Origin: Chitinophagaceae bacterium | GTDB lineage: Bacteria > Bacteroidota > Bacteroidia > Chitinophagales > Chitinophagaceae | NCBI GenBank assembly: GCA_022841365.1 | Contig: JALHRP010000002.1 | Coordinates: forward strand, 105,172 to 169,171 | Direction of reading: 5' to 3' | Length of the DNA: 64,000 nt | In this document: one piece after another, positions 26,544 to 36,445 of the stretch | How positions within the stretch are numbered: position 1 is the stretch's first letter | Layout: each line of letters opens with the position of its first letter | Program-made: the position numbers and the translations under genes | The notes under the pieces: generated by a model | What the model saw: only the letters and a program-made list of their open reading frames with translations | What the model was told of the DNA's origin: nothing | Databases searched by the model: none

Positions 26544-27350
26544 ATGGAACATCTTTTTACATCAGAGAGTATTATCAGTTTTATTGTGCTTGTAGTACTG
26601 GAAGTAGTGCTTGGTATAGACAATGTAATTTTTGTAAGCATCATCCTGAATCGTTTAAAGAACATAAAGGATCAGAAAAAAGCACGCAGGTTGTGGATGA
26701 TCACCGGTATTCTTTCACGCAGTTTACTCCTGATGGCATTGGGATGGTTGTTATCGCAAAAAGGAAAAGCCGTTTTTACGATTTCAGGAAAAGGGTTTGA
26801 TTTGGCGAGTTTGGTAATGCTTGCAGGAGGTTTGTTTTTGATTTATAAATCAGTTCATGAAATTCATCAAAAGCTGGAAGGTGAAGATCCGAATCAGGAT
26901 ACAAAAAATGCAAAAGGAATTTCCTTTAGTCAGGCAATTGGGCAAATTATTTTAATTGATGCTGTGTTTTCTTTCGACAGCATTATTACTGCAGGTGGTA
27001 CAGCAAAGCATGTGGAGATTATGATTGCGGCAGTGGTGATTGCCATGGCAGTGATGTTTCTGTTCAGCCCCAGAATTGCAGCATTTATTCATAAACATCC
27101 TACTTTAAAAATGCTGGCTCTTTCTTTTCTTGTAATGATTGGATTGAGTCTGGTGATTGAAGGCTGGAATGCAGAAGCAGCGCATGAACTGCACCTCAAA
27201 AATTATATCTACTTTGGTATGGCCTTCTCTTTTACAGTTGAAATGCTTAACATGGTTATGCGTAGCAAGCAGAAATCAAAACGTGTTGTTGAGTTGAATG
27301 AGCCCAAGCTTGAAACAGTTGAAATAAACGAAGGCGATCAGGCAAAATAA
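26544..27350 (+). CDS. TerC family integral membrane protein
   Basis: A 268-residue TerC-type protein with 7 or so membrane helices. The signature VLEVVLGIDNVIFVSIIL near the N-terminus and LIDAVFSFDSIITAGG in the middle, each with an acidic residue in a membrane helix, are diagnostic. TerC proteins are linked to tellurite resistance and to manganese efflux or co-translocational metalation. The gene has a 60-nt gap to pyrD, so it may be co-transcribed. The actual substrate is unknown. Confidence 0.9.
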   Translation: MEHLFTSESIISFIVLVVLEVVLGIDNVIFVSIILNRLKNIKDQKKARRLWMITGILSRSLLLMALGWLLSQKGKAVFTISGKGFDLASLVMLAGGLFLIYKSVHEIHQKLEGEDPNQDTKNAKGISFSQAIGQIILIDAVFSFDSIITAGGTAKHVEIMIAAVVIAMAVMFLFSPRIAAFIHKHPTLKMLALSFLVMIGLSLVIEGWNAEAAHELHLKNYIYFGMAFSFTVEMLNMVMRSKQKSKRVVELNEPKLETVEINEGDQAK

Positions 27351-27361
27351 AAATTATCAAA

Positions 27362-28393
27362 TTAACTGAACAAGGTAGGCCCTGCCCCGCTGTAAGGTTT
27401 CTTCCCTAAATGCTCATACGCTTTTGCAGTTACCTCTCTTCCTCTTGGTGTGCGTTGCAGAAAACCTTCCTGTATTAAAAACGGTTCGTACACTTCTTCA
27501 ATGGTGCCCGATTCTTCACCCACTGCTGTTGCAATAGTGGTGATACCAACAGGGCCACCTTTGAATTTATCAATAATGGTGAGCAGAATTTTATTATCCA
27601 TATCATCCAAACCATACTCATCCACGTTCAATGCTTTGAGGCCATGTTGTGTTACACCCAAATCAATGACACCGTTACCCAGCACCATTGCAAAATCACG
27701 CATGCGTCTTAATAAGCCGTTTGCAATTCGTGGTGTGGCTCTGCTCCTGCCTGCAATTTCTCTGGAAGCATCGCTGGTGATCTTTACATTTAATATACCT
27801 GCAGCTCGTAAAATAATTTTCTGCAGCGTTTCTGCAGTGTAATATTCTAACCTTGATTTAATTGCAAAACGTGATAGCAACGGCGCACTTAACAAACCAC
27901 TTCTTGTAGTGGCACCAACTAATGTAAATGGATTGAGGTTAATCTGGATGCTTCTTGCATTAGGTCCGCTGTCAATCATAATATCAATACGGTAATCTTC
28001 CATGGCAGCATAGAGATATTCTTCCACAACTGTACTTAAACGATGAATCTCATCAATAAACAATACATCGTTTGCTTCCAGATTGGTGAGCAGTCCTGCA
28101 AGATCGCCGGGTTTTTCAATCACCGGCCCACTGGTTTCTTTAATGTTTACTCCTAATTCATTTGCCACAATACGGCTCAAGGTTGTTTTGCCCAAACCCG
28201 GAGGACCATGAAACAAAATATGATCCAATGCTTCGCCACGCATCTTGGCTGCTTTGATAAATACTTTCAGGTTGTCAATAAGTTTTGCCTGACCCGAAAA
28301 ATCTTCAATGGTAGAAGGCCGGATATTATTTTCAAACTCCTTTTCAGCAGCACTTAATAATTCCCGTTCATTATTTAAATTAGGATTCGACAT
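27362..28393 (-). CDS. ruvB: Holliday junction branch migration helicase RuvB
   Basis: 343 residues from ATG 28393; the longer frame upstream to 28591 overlaps the divergent gene and has no homology. RuvB drives branch migration of Holliday junctions with RuvA. Walker A is GPPGLGKT (63-70), Walker [12 protein letters not shown], the sensor-1 region [18 protein letters not shown], and the arginine-finger/C-terminal winged domain with [20 protein letters not shown]. ruvC lies about 21 kb away; ruvA is not in the window. Confidence 0.96.
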   Translation of the reverse strand: MSNPNLNNERELLSAAEKEFENNIRPSTIEDFSGQAKLIDNLKVFIKAAKMRGEALDHILFHGPPGLGKTTLSRIVANELGVNIKETSGPVIEKPGDLAGLLTNLEANDVLFIDEIHRLSTVVEEYLYAAMEDYRIDIMIDSGPNARSIQINLNPFTLVGATTRSGLLSAPLLSRFAIKSRLEYYTAETLQKIILRAAGILNVKITSDASREIAGRSRATPRIANGLLRRMRDFAMVLGNGVIDLGVTQHGLKALNVDEYGLDDMDNKILLTIIDKFKGGPVGITTIATAVGEESGTIEEVYEPFLIQEGFLQRTPRGREVTAKAYEHLGKKPYSGAGPTLFS

Positions 28394-28438
28394 TTCAGTT
28401 GTAACTTGATGTAAAACTAAACAAATAAACGCATTGGC

Positions 28439-29101
28439 ATGAAAATAGGAATACTGGGCACCGGTTCTGTTGGTCGTACAATTGGAACAGCCTTTATTGA
28501 AAAAGGACACGAAGTGATGCTGGGAAGCCGCAGCACAACAAATGAAAAAGCAATGAGCTGGGTTGAAGCAAATGGTGTGCATGCAAGACACGGCAGCTTT
28601 CGGGAGACTGTTGAATTTGCAGAACTCATTTGTATTTGTTTAAACGGAGCATTTGCAGTTGATGTACTTCAACAGGCAGGTCCTTCTAATTTTATTGATA
28701 AGATTGTGGTTGATGTTACCAATCCGCTTGATTTTTCAAACGGCATGCCGCCATCCCTGTTATCTCAATATTCAAACACATGGTCTTTGGGTGAAGAAAT
28801 CCAACAGCAATTACCTGGCGCAAAAGTGGTGAAGGCATTGAATACAGTTACAGCTAATCTGATGGTGAATGCACAACTGGTTAACAATGCCCATCATCAT
28901 TTATTCATCTGCGGTAATGATGTGGCGGCAAAAAACGCCGTACGGGAACTGCTTGCACATAACTTTCACTGGAAGCCGGAATATATACTCGACTTTGGTT
29001 CTATTCAATCGGCCCGTTTAACAGAAGGCATTGTTCCGTTTTGGGTAGGCGCCATGCAGGTGCTGGGTACGCCGATGTTTAATTATCTGATTGTGAAATA
29101 A
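28439..29101 (+). CDS. NAD(P)-binding oxidoreductase (F420-reductase-like)
   Basis: A 220-residue Rossmann protein of the NADPH-dependent F420 reductase-like family: [28 protein letters not shown] is the NADP-binding start, and [17 protein letters not shown] and KVVKALNTV are family motifs. In bacteria without coenzyme F420 the electron acceptor is not known. Divergent from ruvB with a 45-nt gap. Confidence 0.85.
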   Translation: MKIGILGTGSVGRTIGTAFIEKGHEVMLGSRSTTNEKAMSWVEANGVHARHGSFRETVEFAELICICLNGAFAVDVLQQAGPSNFIDKIVVDVTNPLDFSNGMPPSLLSQYSNTWSLGEEIQQQLPGAKVVKALNTVTANLMVNAQLVNNAHHHLFICGNDVAAKNAVRELLAHNFHWKPEYILDFGSIQSARLTEGIVPFWVGAMQVLGTPMFNYLIVK

Positions 29102-29205
29102 AAACTAAACACAGAATAGTGATTGTGTTGTAATCTTATATTTAATTTGAAGTAAGCAGCGATGCGGAGTATTCAAAGGTCATCAGTTAATTGTAACCAC
29201 ATGCC

Positions 29206-29856
29206 ATGAAAAAAACAAATGCTTTACTGAAAATCAGTCTTCTTCTCATATCAGGTTTCCTGTATCATTCCTGCCAAATATGTACCTGTAAAACCATTAC
29301 CTGCGCTGCTTTCAGTGATGCACAATTTGATCAGTGGATTCCTTATTCAGAAAATCAACAACTGATCTACAAGAATAATAATGGGACAGCGGATACAATA
29401 CTGATTGCGGCAATACAAAAGTCTGACTCTTATGAAGGAAGAACTGGTGGAGGTTATGGTTGCGGCAAAGGCTGTTTTGCAGATGCAGTGATAACCGGAA
29501 CCAATATGTCAGGCACCGATTTTCAGAAACTAAGAATAAAAGCGGCAAAAACTGATGTTACAGGAAACAATCAAGGTAAACTCGCAGGTCTGTCAATTAA
29601 CATGGGCAGCCCGGGTTTCAGCGCTTCCGCATTAACCGACACAGGCTTTACAGTTTCTTTTTATAATCGCCCGGTCATTTCAAAATTCAATTCATCATTA
29701 ACAATTGGTACAAAAATATTTACAAACATTCAGATTGTACAACTCGATACTGGTTCTTACAAACAAGCAGGCGTTTACAAATTCTACTTTGCACGAAACA
29801 CCGGTCTTGTAGCCTGGGAAAATTATCCCGACAAAACACTCTGGGTGAAAGAATAA
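29206..29856 (+). CDS. Putative lipoprotein, unknown function
   Basis: A 216-residue protein with a lipoprotein signal (LLISGFLYHSC); the mature end has three closely spaced Cys (CQICTCKTITC) and then FDQWIPYSENQQLIYKN. A GGYGCGKGC segment follows at about residues 84-92. No family recognised. It is followed, after 27 nt, by the Lgt-like gene and might be transcribed with it. Confidence 0.72.
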   Translation: MKKTNALLKISLLLISGFLYHSCQICTCKTITCAAFSDAQFDQWIPYSENQQLIYKNNNGTADTILIAAIQKSDSYEGRTGGGYGCGKGCFADAVITGTNMSGTDFQKLRIKAAKTDVTGNNQGKLAGLSINMGSPGFSASALTDTGFTVSFYNRPVISKFNSSLTIGTKIFTNIQIVQLDTGSYKQAGVYKFYFARNTGLVAWENYPDKTLWVKE

Positions 29857-29883
29857 CATGCATCTTTATTAAAATTATTCCCA

Positions 29884-30651
29884 TTGCAATTCCCGGTTGT
29901 ATTTGAAATAGGTGAATCGAAGATCTTACTTCATTCCATACTGGAAGTGATTGCCTATTTTGTTGCATTTCGATATTTTCTTTACCTGCGTAAAAAACAA
30001 GGCGACTCTATTGTTCAAACAAACCGTATGTGGATTATTATTGCGGCAATCTTCGGTTCTTTAATTGGCAGCAGACTTATTGGCGGGTTGGAAGACCCAA
30101 CTCAAATTGCAAAAGCCAAAAACGTGTTCCTGTATTTCTATTCGAACAAAACAGTCTTAGGTGGTTTTCTTGGAGGTTTATTTGGAGTTGAACTCGTTAA
30201 AAAAATACTTGGTGAAAAACAAGCAAGTGGCGACCTCTTTACATATCCCATGTTATTGGGATTGATTATTGGCCGTATAGGTTGTTTTAGTATGGGTGTG
30301 TATGAAGAAACTTATGGAACTGCAACAACGTTATTTACTGGTATGGATCTTGGCGATGGTATTAAACGACATCCGGTAACATTATACGAGATCAGTTATT
30401 TACTCTTGCTTGGATTATTTATCTACTCCATTTCTAAACGCACTGCACTTGCACAAGGCGCAAGTTTTAAACTGTTTATGATCGGTTATTGTGCATTTCG
30501 TTTTTTCTGTGATTATATTAAACCACATTACAGCTTGGCAATTGGATTATCGGTTATCCAGTTAACAGCACTTACCGGATTGCTATGGTATGTACGTTAT
30601 ATTATCTATCCAAAAAAATTATTACCTAATCATACACTGAACAACCAATAA
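29884..30651 (+). CDS. Lgt-like integral membrane protein (atypical diacylglyceryl transferase family)
   Basis: A 255-residue protein with about 7 membrane helices, in the prolipoprotein diacylglyceryl transferase (Lgt) superfamily by overall pattern: start MQFPVVFEIGESKILLHSILEV, the GRIGCFSMG motif at 130-138 that corresponds to the Lgt signature GRxGNFxNGE, and the HPVTLYE segment. The start is a TTG at 29884, which gives the expected N-terminus. Key Lgt residues are changed: the position of catalytic His103 (E. coli numbering) reads Leu (VLGGFLGG, 91-98), Asn146 is Cys and Glu151 is Val. This makes normal Lgt activity unlikely. It is encoded immediately before a radical SAM enzyme. Confidence 0.75.
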   Translation: MQFPVVFEIGESKILLHSILEVIAYFVAFRYFLYLRKKQGDSIVQTNRMWIIIAAIFGSLIGSRLIGGLEDPTQIAKAKNVFLYFYSNKTVLGGFLGGLFGVELVKKILGEKQASGDLFTYPMLLGLIIGRIGCFSMGVYEETYGTATTLFTGMDLGDGIKRHPVTLYEISYLLLLGLFIYSISKRTALAQGASFKLFMIGYCAFRFFCDYIKPHYSLAIGLSVIQLTALTGLLWYVRYIIYPKKLLPNHTLNNQ

Positions 30652-30711
30652 ATCAACAATTTATTTAACAGCTATCGATTATCTTGTTACAGCAATAAAA
30701 ACATTTAGTTT

Positions 30712-32109
30712 ATGCCGGTAAAAAATTACACCTATTATGATTTTACAATCAGCCTTTGTCCTGAGTGTTTACGAAGAGTAGATGCCAAAATAATTTTTGA
30801 AGAAGGCAATGTATATATGTTGAAGAGCTGCCCGGATCATGGTTTTCATAAAGTACTGATCGCTGATGATATTGAGTATTATAAAAACATCCGCAATTAT
30901 AACAAAGCTTCGGAGGCACCACTGAAAGCAAATACCCATACGCATTATGGTTGCCCTTACGATTGTGGTTTATGCCAGGATCATGAACAACACAGTTGTG
31001 TAAGTGTGGTGGAGATCACAGACCGATGCAATCTCACCTGCCCAACCTGTTATGCAATGAGCAGTCCGCATTATGGGAGCCATCGAACAATTGAAGAAGT
31101 AGAACGCATGTTCGATATTATTGTAGCGAATGAAGGCGAACCTGATGTGGTGCAGATCAGTGGCGGCGAACCAACGATTCATCCACAGTTTTTTGAAATA
31201 CTCGACATTGCAAAAACAAAACCGATCCGTCACCTCATGGTGAATACAAACGGCATCCGTATTTCAAAAGATAAAGAGTTTACAAAACGACTGGCTTCTT
31301 ACATGCCCGATTTTGAATTATACCTGCAATGGGATTCGTTTAAACCATCAGCATTGGAAACTTTACGAGGCAAAAATCTTGTTGAAGAACGAATGAAAGC
31401 GTTGGAGCACCTCAATGAATTTAATATATCAACAACATTTGTTGTTACCTTACAAAAAGGATTAAACGATGATGAGATTGGCGAGATCATTGAATTTGCT
31501 TTAAAACAAAAATGCTGCAGAGGCGTTACATTTCAACCAACACAAATTGCCGGACGTAATGAACATTTTGATCCTGCTACCGACCGCATTACTTTAACAG
31601 AAGTAAGAAGAAAAATACTGGAGCAAACAAACATATTTGAGTCAAACGATCTCGTACCTGTTCCTTGTAACCCCGATGCCTTAGTGATGGGTTATGCATT
31701 AAAGCTCAACAACCAAGTGATGCCTTTAACAAGATATATTGACCCTGCCATCTTGTTAGATATTACAAAGCGTAACACCATTGTATATGAACAGGATGCA
31801 GAATTAAAAGATCAACTCATCCAGATCTTCAGCACAGGCATTTCAGTTGATCGTGTAGATGAAAATATGAAACAGTTACTCTGCTGTTTGCCCGATATCT
31901 ATGCACCGGGTTTAAATTATGACAACCTGTTCCGTATTATCATTATGCGTTTTATTGATGCGTGGGATTTTGATGTGCGTGCCATCAAAAAAAGTTGTGT
32001 GCATATTGTACATAAAGACGGCCGTATTATTCCTTTTGAAACAATGAATCTTTTATACAGAGATGAAAAGGAACAGCGGTTGAAAGAATTAATAGCAACA
32101 GCAAAATAA
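30712..32109 (+). CDS. Radical SAM enzyme, tetraether-synthase-like (Tes/MJ0619-like)
   Basis: A 465-residue radical SAM protein. The cluster motif is C106xxxC110xxC113 (DRCNLTCPTCYA), with GGEP at 151-154. Three further cysteine regions resemble archaeal tetraether synthase: an N-terminal zinc-type CPEC (16-19) with CPDHG (40-44), and CPYDCGLC (81-88) followed by DHEQHSC96 right before the radical SAM motif. The C-terminus has SCVHIVHKDGRIIPFETMN. Archaeal homologues join two lipid tails across the membrane midplane; bacterial homologues are mostly unstudied. A lipid substrate is an inference from family likeness and the Lgt-like neighbour. Confidence 0.8.
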   Translation: MPVKNYTYYDFTISLCPECLRRVDAKIIFEEGNVYMLKSCPDHGFHKVLIADDIEYYKNIRNYNKASEAPLKANTHTHYGCPYDCGLCQDHEQHSCVSVVEITDRCNLTCPTCYAMSSPHYGSHRTIEEVERMFDIIVANEGEPDVVQISGGEPTIHPQFFEILDIAKTKPIRHLMVNTNGIRISKDKEFTKRLASYMPDFELYLQWDSFKPSALETLRGKNLVEERMKALEHLNEFNISTTFVVTLQKGLNDDEIGEIIEFALKQKCCRGVTFQPTQIAGRNEHFDPATDRITLTEVRRKILEQTNIFESNDLVPVPCNPDALVMGYALKLNNQVMPLTRYIDPAILLDITKRNTIVYEQDAELKDQLIQIFSTGISVDRVDENMKQLLCCLPDIYAPGLNYDNLFRIIIMRFIDAWDFDVRAIKKSCVHIVHKDGRIIPFETMNLLYRDEKEQRLKELIATAK

Positions 32110-32115
32110 ACAGGC

Positions 32116-32382
32116 ATGAAAAAAGCATTACAGATATTTATTATCAGCGAAGCAATTATTATTCTCTTCTGTTTCATAGCAAACAATATGAAAGCCGTTT
32201 ATGATACAGGATTTACTATTGGATTATTAAACCTGCTTGCCGGTGCAGTTATGTTGCTTGTTTCAATTGTTTTATTGATTGCTAAACAAAAAGAAAATGG
32301 CATGGCCACATTAGCAGCTGCTGGCCTGATCTTATTATCTGGGATTGTTACCTGCAGTTTCTTCCCTTTCCGTCTCGGTTGA
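32116..32382 (+). CDS. Small membrane protein of the radical SAM cluster
   Basis: An 88-residue protein with three hydrophobic helices (about 5-25, 33-57 and 64-84), lying 6 nt after the radical SAM gene and so very likely translated from the same mRNA. No recognised family. A short basic loop KQKENG separates helices two and three. It may anchor or present the substrate of the radical SAM enzyme, which is inference. Confidence 0.7.
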   Translation: MKKALQIFIISEAIIILFCFIANNMKAVYDTGFTIGLLNLLAGAVMLLVSIVLLIAKQKENGMATLAAAGLILLSGIVTCSFFPFRLG

Positions 32383-32396
32383 AGCAAATAGTCCTG

Positions 32397-33092
32397 CTAC
32401 AAATATTGATTCATCTGCAAAATCAAATCCGGATCAGGACAATTCTTTAAATAAAAGTTCTGATCACTCAACCGGCACACTCCGGGATAGTCCCCTTCAT
32501 TTAATTCAATATTTTCAATGATCTGGAAGTGCAGATGCGGTGGCCAGTGCCCGTTTTCATGCGGCTCGCCGAAATGTGCAAACTCCTGTTCACGATTGAT
32601 GTATTGTCCTTCAACCAGGGCAATGTCTTTTAAACTTAAATGGCCCCATAGTGTATAAAAAGCAACACTCTCCAGTTGATGCAGTAATATAATTGTTGCG
32701 CCATAATCGCCGTAATGATCATTGAATTTAAAACTATGCACCATGCCGCCAAGCGGCGCAAACACAGGTGTGCCGGCCTTGCCCCATATATCAGTTCCCA
32801 AATGCAAACGACGGGGTTCTCCACCATCTGGCGCATCAAACACTTTACTGCGGCTGTACACCGTGCGGTGTTCGGCATAGCCGCCAATTCCGTAACGGGC
32901 ACCTGCTTTACTTAACTGCTCATCTACATAGTTGCTGAACTTGGAAACATCTTCAATCACTTCTTTTGTAAGATCGGTATTAGTAGCGGTAAAATTCATT
33001 CTCAACAGTTGATCCCTGCCCTGTTCAAACGGTACAACCGGATAAAACTGCTGTTTATTCTTTTCCAGAATATTGATGAGTGGAGAAGTCAT
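32397..33092 (-). CDS. M23 family metallopeptidase
   Basis: A 231-residue M23 (LytM-type) peptidase. The zinc ligands are in LHLGTDIWG (HxxxD) and PPHLHFQI (HxH), with a core HYGDYGATIILLH segment. There is no signal peptide or membrane helix, which is unusual for a cell-wall enzyme, so it may act in the cytoplasm or start upstream. The only minus-strand ATG with a plausible start is used. Its substrate is probably a peptidoglycan or peptide crosslink. Confidence 0.82.
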   Translation of the reverse strand: MTSPLINILEKNKQQFYPVVPFEQGRDQLLRMNFTATNTDLTKEVIEDVSKFSNYVDEQLSKAGARYGIGGYAEHRTVYSRSKVFDAPDGGEPRRLHLGTDIWGKAGTPVFAPLGGMVHSFKFNDHYGDYGATIILLHQLESVAFYTLWGHLSLKDIALVEGQYINREQEFAHFGEPHENGHWPPHLHFQIIENIELNEGDYPGVCRLSDQNFYLKNCPDPDLILQMNQYL

Positions 33093-33140
33093 TGGTTTGT
33101 TTGCTGTTTATATTAGCAGGAGCTAAATTACCACTCTAAA

Positions 33141-36100
33141 ATGAAGGTTATGTATAAAATGCTGTTGAGTTTTTTACTGATGCTTTTTTTTCAAACAATT
33201 TCTGCGCAGGAAAATCCATTGTGGATGCGTTACCCTGCCATCAGTCCCGATGGAAAAGAAATTGTATTCAGTTATAAAGGCGATTTGTATAAAGTAAATG
33301 CAGATGGTGGCACTGCAATAGCCCTTACCATGCATGAAGCACACGACTATCAACCGGTGTGGAGCCGTGATGGAAAAACCATTGCGTTTGCCAGCGACCG
33401 TTATGGCAATTTCGATGTGTTTACAATTCCATCAACCGGCGGTGAAGTAACAAGATTGACTTACAACTCGGCCAATGATTATCCGTTTGATTTCAGCAAC
33501 GATAACCAATCTGTTTTATTTGGAAGCGCCAGACATACGGTGAATACCAATGTGCGTTTTCCAAGAGGTGCTTTGTTTTTACAGACCTATACTGTTCCGG
33601 TAAAAGGAGGAAGAAGTGTGTTGATCTCTGCCACAGGTATGGAACATGCACAGTACAACAGTAAAGGAGATGCGATTGTATACCAGGATCGTAAAGGAAC
33701 TGAAGATCCATGGCGCAAACATCATACTTCATCATTAACAAGGGATGTCTGGATCTATGATCTCAAAACAAAAAATTATACAAAGTTCAGCAGCTATGAA
33801 GGTGAAGACCGTGAACCGCAGTTCAGCAACGATGATGAGTATGTGTATTATCTCTCCGAAAAAAATGGCAACCAGAATATTTATAAAGCGCCCATTCGTT
33901 TAAAAATTGCAGAACGGCAAATCAGTTCGTTTAAAGATCATCCGGTGCGTCACTTAACAAGATCAAACGATAACACACTTTGCTTTACATGGAACGGTGA
34001 AATCTATACGGTAAAGAATGATGGAGAACCAAAGAAAGTTAAGGTGAACATTATTGCAGATGCAAAAACAAATGAAGAACGGATTGTACCTGTTGTTGCA
34101 ACCAATGGCGATTTTGCTGTTTCACCCAATGGAAAAGAAGTGGCAATAGTTTATCGTGGTGAAGTATTTGTAACAAGTGTAGAAGGTGGCATTACCAAAC
34201 GCATTACCAATACGCCGCAACAGGAACGCATGGTGGAGTTTGGTGCCGATGGTAAAAGCATTTACTACTCAACCGAACGCAACGGAAGCTGGGATATATA
34301 CCGTTCAACAATTGTACGGAAAGAAGAACCGTATTTCTATGCATCTACATTGCTGAAAGAAGAAGCAGTGATTGCAACGGATAAAGAAGAATTTCAACCC
34401 GATGTTTCGCCCGATGGAAAAGAAATTGCTTATCTCGAAGACAGAAATGTTTTAAGAGTGTACAATATTGCAAGCAAGACTTCCAAAACAATCATTCCCG
34501 CCGGCATGAATTTTTCTTACAGGGATGGTGATCAGAGTTTTGATTGGAGCCCTGATAGTAAGTGGCTGGCAACAGTGAGCAGTAAAGGCCGTTATGGCAC
34601 CAGAGAAATCGTTATTTATAAAGCTGATGGTTCTGATAAAGAAGGAACCGATGTTACACAAAGCGGCTTTTTTGATGGTGGCCAAACTTATGCGCTCGAT
34701 GGAAGAGCATTACTCTGGTCAACTGATAAATATGGTAAACGTCCGATGGCTTTTCAGGGAGATCGGGAATCAGATATTTCCATCATGTTTTTTGATCAGG
34801 ACAGTTATGATCGCTTTCGATTAAGCAAAGAAGATTATGCGTTGCTGAAAGATCAGGAAGACAAAACAAGGAAAGATTCTGCAACAAGAGTAAAAGACTC
34901 CATTGCAAAGAAAAACCGGCAACCAAATTTTGAAAACATCCATAACCGTAAGCTGCGTTTAACTTCCAATTCAATGAGTATTGGCAGTTATGCCATTTCA
35001 ACGAACGGCGAAAAACTCTGGTACTCTGCCACTACAGATCGCAATACCGATCTATGGGAAATGAACACAAGAACAAGAGAAACAAAAATTGTTACAAGGC
35101 TGGGCAATGGTGCCAGCTTTATTGCTTCAGCTGATGGCAAAGCCTTGTTTGTAATCAGTGAACAGGGTTTAATGAAGTTTGAAACAGAAACCAGCAAGAT
35201 CACTCCCATCAGTATTCGTAGTGAAATGGTGTTGAATACTGCAGGTGAGCGTGCTTACATTCTGGAACATGCATGGAGGCAGGTGAAGAAAAAATTCTAT
35301 GATCCTAAACTGCACGGCGTTGATTGGGAGATGTATAAACAAGCCTACACTAGATTCCTGCCTTACATCAACAACAATTATGATTTTCAGGAATTGTTGA
35401 GTGAAATGCTGGGCGAGTTGAATGCATCGCATACAGGAGGAAGATATAATTCACCCAATCCAAATGCTGATCAAACAGCTTCGCTTGGTTTGTTTTATGA
35501 TGAGTTTGTTGCTGGTGATGGATTAAAGATCACAGAAGTCATTACTGGCGGGCCGCTGGATCTTGCAAACAGCAAAATCAAAGCAGGAATGATCATTGAA
35601 AAAATTGATGGTGATGCAATTACAGCTGCCAATGATTGGAGCATCTTATTAAATCGTAAAGCAGGAAGAAATATATTGTTGTCTGTGTTTGATCCTGCAA
35701 AAAACAGCCGATTTGAAGAAACTGTAAAGCCAATTACAGGTGCTGCGGAACAAGGTTTACTGTATACACGTTGGGTAAACATGATGCGGAACATGGTTGA
35801 TAAACTGAGTGGCGGCAAAGTTGGTTATGTGCATGTACAGGGAATGAATGATGGCAGTTACAGAACGGTATATGAAGAAGTGCTTGGACGCAATGCAGCT
35901 AAAGAAGCCTTGATTGTTGATACACGCTTCAATGGTGGCGGATGGTTGCATGAAGACCTGTCGAACTTTTTGAATGGAAAAAATTATATCACCTTCAAAC
36001 CATACGGCTTTAGTGCAGAAGGTGGCGAGCCGCAGGGCAAATGGTTTAAACCAAGTTGTGTAGTGATGAGTGAAGCTAATTACAGCGATGCACATACATT

Positions 36101-36377
36101 CCCCTATGCATACCGTGCAAAAGGAATTGGAAAGTTAATTGGTATGCCTGTGCCCGGCACAAGCACATCGGTTTGGTGGGAAACACAAATTGATCCAACA
36201 CTGGTATTTGGCATACCCATGATCGGCAACTTTGGTGTAAAAGAAAACCGTTTGCTTGAAAATTTCCAGTTAGAACCGGATGTACGTGTTGAACTTCCTT
36301 ATGATGCATTCATCAATGGAAAAGATACACAGATTGAAAAAGCAGTAGAAGAAATGCTGAAGGCGATTAAAAAGTAA
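33141..36377 (+). CDS. Tricorn-like S41 protease with WD40-type beta-propellers
   Basis: A 1078-residue secreted protein. A signal peptide (LLSFLLMLFFQTISAQ) precedes two sets of PD40/WD40-like repeats (YPAISPDGKEIVFSY, WSRDGKTIAFASDRYG; EFQPDVSPDGKEIAYLED), about residues 30-640. Then come a PDZ-like domain (about 765-860) and the S41 protease domain (about 880-1060) with GKVGYVHVQGMNDGS, VDTRFNGGGWLH and MSEANYSDAHTFPY holding the Ser. This is the full Tricorn layout, likely degrading peptides in the periplasm. Length is usual for the family. Confidence 0.93.
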   Translation: MKVMYKMLLSFLLMLFFQTISAQENPLWMRYPAISPDGKEIVFSYKGDLYKVNADGGTAIALTMHEAHDYQPVWSRDGKTIAFASDRYGNFDVFTIPSTGGEVTRLTYNSANDYPFDFSNDNQSVLFGSARHTVNTNVRFPRGALFLQTYTVPVKGGRSVLISATGMEHAQYNSKGDAIVYQDRKGTEDPWRKHHTSSLTRDVWIYDLKTKNYTKFSSYEGEDREPQFSNDDEYVYYLSEKNGNQNIYKAPIRLKIAERQISSFKDHPVRHLTRSNDNTLCFTWNGEIYTVKNDGEPKKVKVNIIADAKTNEERIVPVVATNGDFAVSPNGKEVAIVYRGEVFVTSVEGGITKRITNTPQQERMVEFGADGKSIYYSTERNGSWDIYRSTIVRKEEPYFYASTLLKEEAVIATDKEEFQPDVSPDGKEIAYLEDRNVLRVYNIASKTSKTIIPAGMNFSYRDGDQSFDWSPDSKWLATVSSKGRYGTREIVIYKADGSDKEGTDVTQSGFFDGGQTYALDGRALLWSTDKYGKRPMAFQGDRESDISIMFFDQDSYDRFRLSKEDYALLKDQEDKTRKDSATRVKDSIAKKNRQPNFENIHNRKLRLTSNSMSIGSYAISTNGEKLWYSATTDRNTDLWEMNTRTRETKIVTRLGNGASFIASADGKALFVISEQGLMKFETETSKITPISIRSEMVLNTAGERAYILEHAWRQVKKKFYDPKLHGVDWEMYKQAYTRFLPYINNNYDFQELLSEMLGELNASHTGGRYNSPNPNADQTASLGLFYDEFVAGDGLKITEVITGGPLDLANSKIKAGMIIEKIDGDAITAANDWSILLNRKAGRNILLSVFDPAKNSRFEETVKPITGAAEQGLLYTRWVNMMRNMVDKLSGGKVGYVHVQGMNDGSYRTVYEEVLGRNAAKEALIVDTRFNGGGWLHEDLSNFLNGKNYITFKPYGFSAEGGEPQGKWFKPSCVVMSEANYSDAHTFPYAYRAKGIGKLIGMPVPGTSTSVWWETQIDPTLVFGIPMIGNFGVKENRLLENFQLEPDVRVELPYDAFINGKDTQIEKAVEEMLKAIKK

Positions 36378-36403
36378 ACAACCTGATTTGTACTTATAAA
36401 AAG

Positions 36404-36436
36404 AACGCCGGTCAAATGACCGGCGTTTTGTTTTTA
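36404..36436. terminator. Terminator between tricorn-like gene and convergent unknown gene
   Basis: 10-bp stem AACGCCGGTC (36404-36413) / GACCGGCGTT (36418-36427) with loop AAAT and T-rich tail; an A-run precedes it, so it serves both strands. Confidence 0.9.
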
Positions 36437-36445
36437 CAGGTTAGC

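Noticed and set aside
28394-28591. Longer RuvB start at 28591
   Set aside because: The extra 66 residues overlap the divergent oxidoreductase gene, show no homology, and the ATG at 28393 gives the usual RuvB N-terminus.
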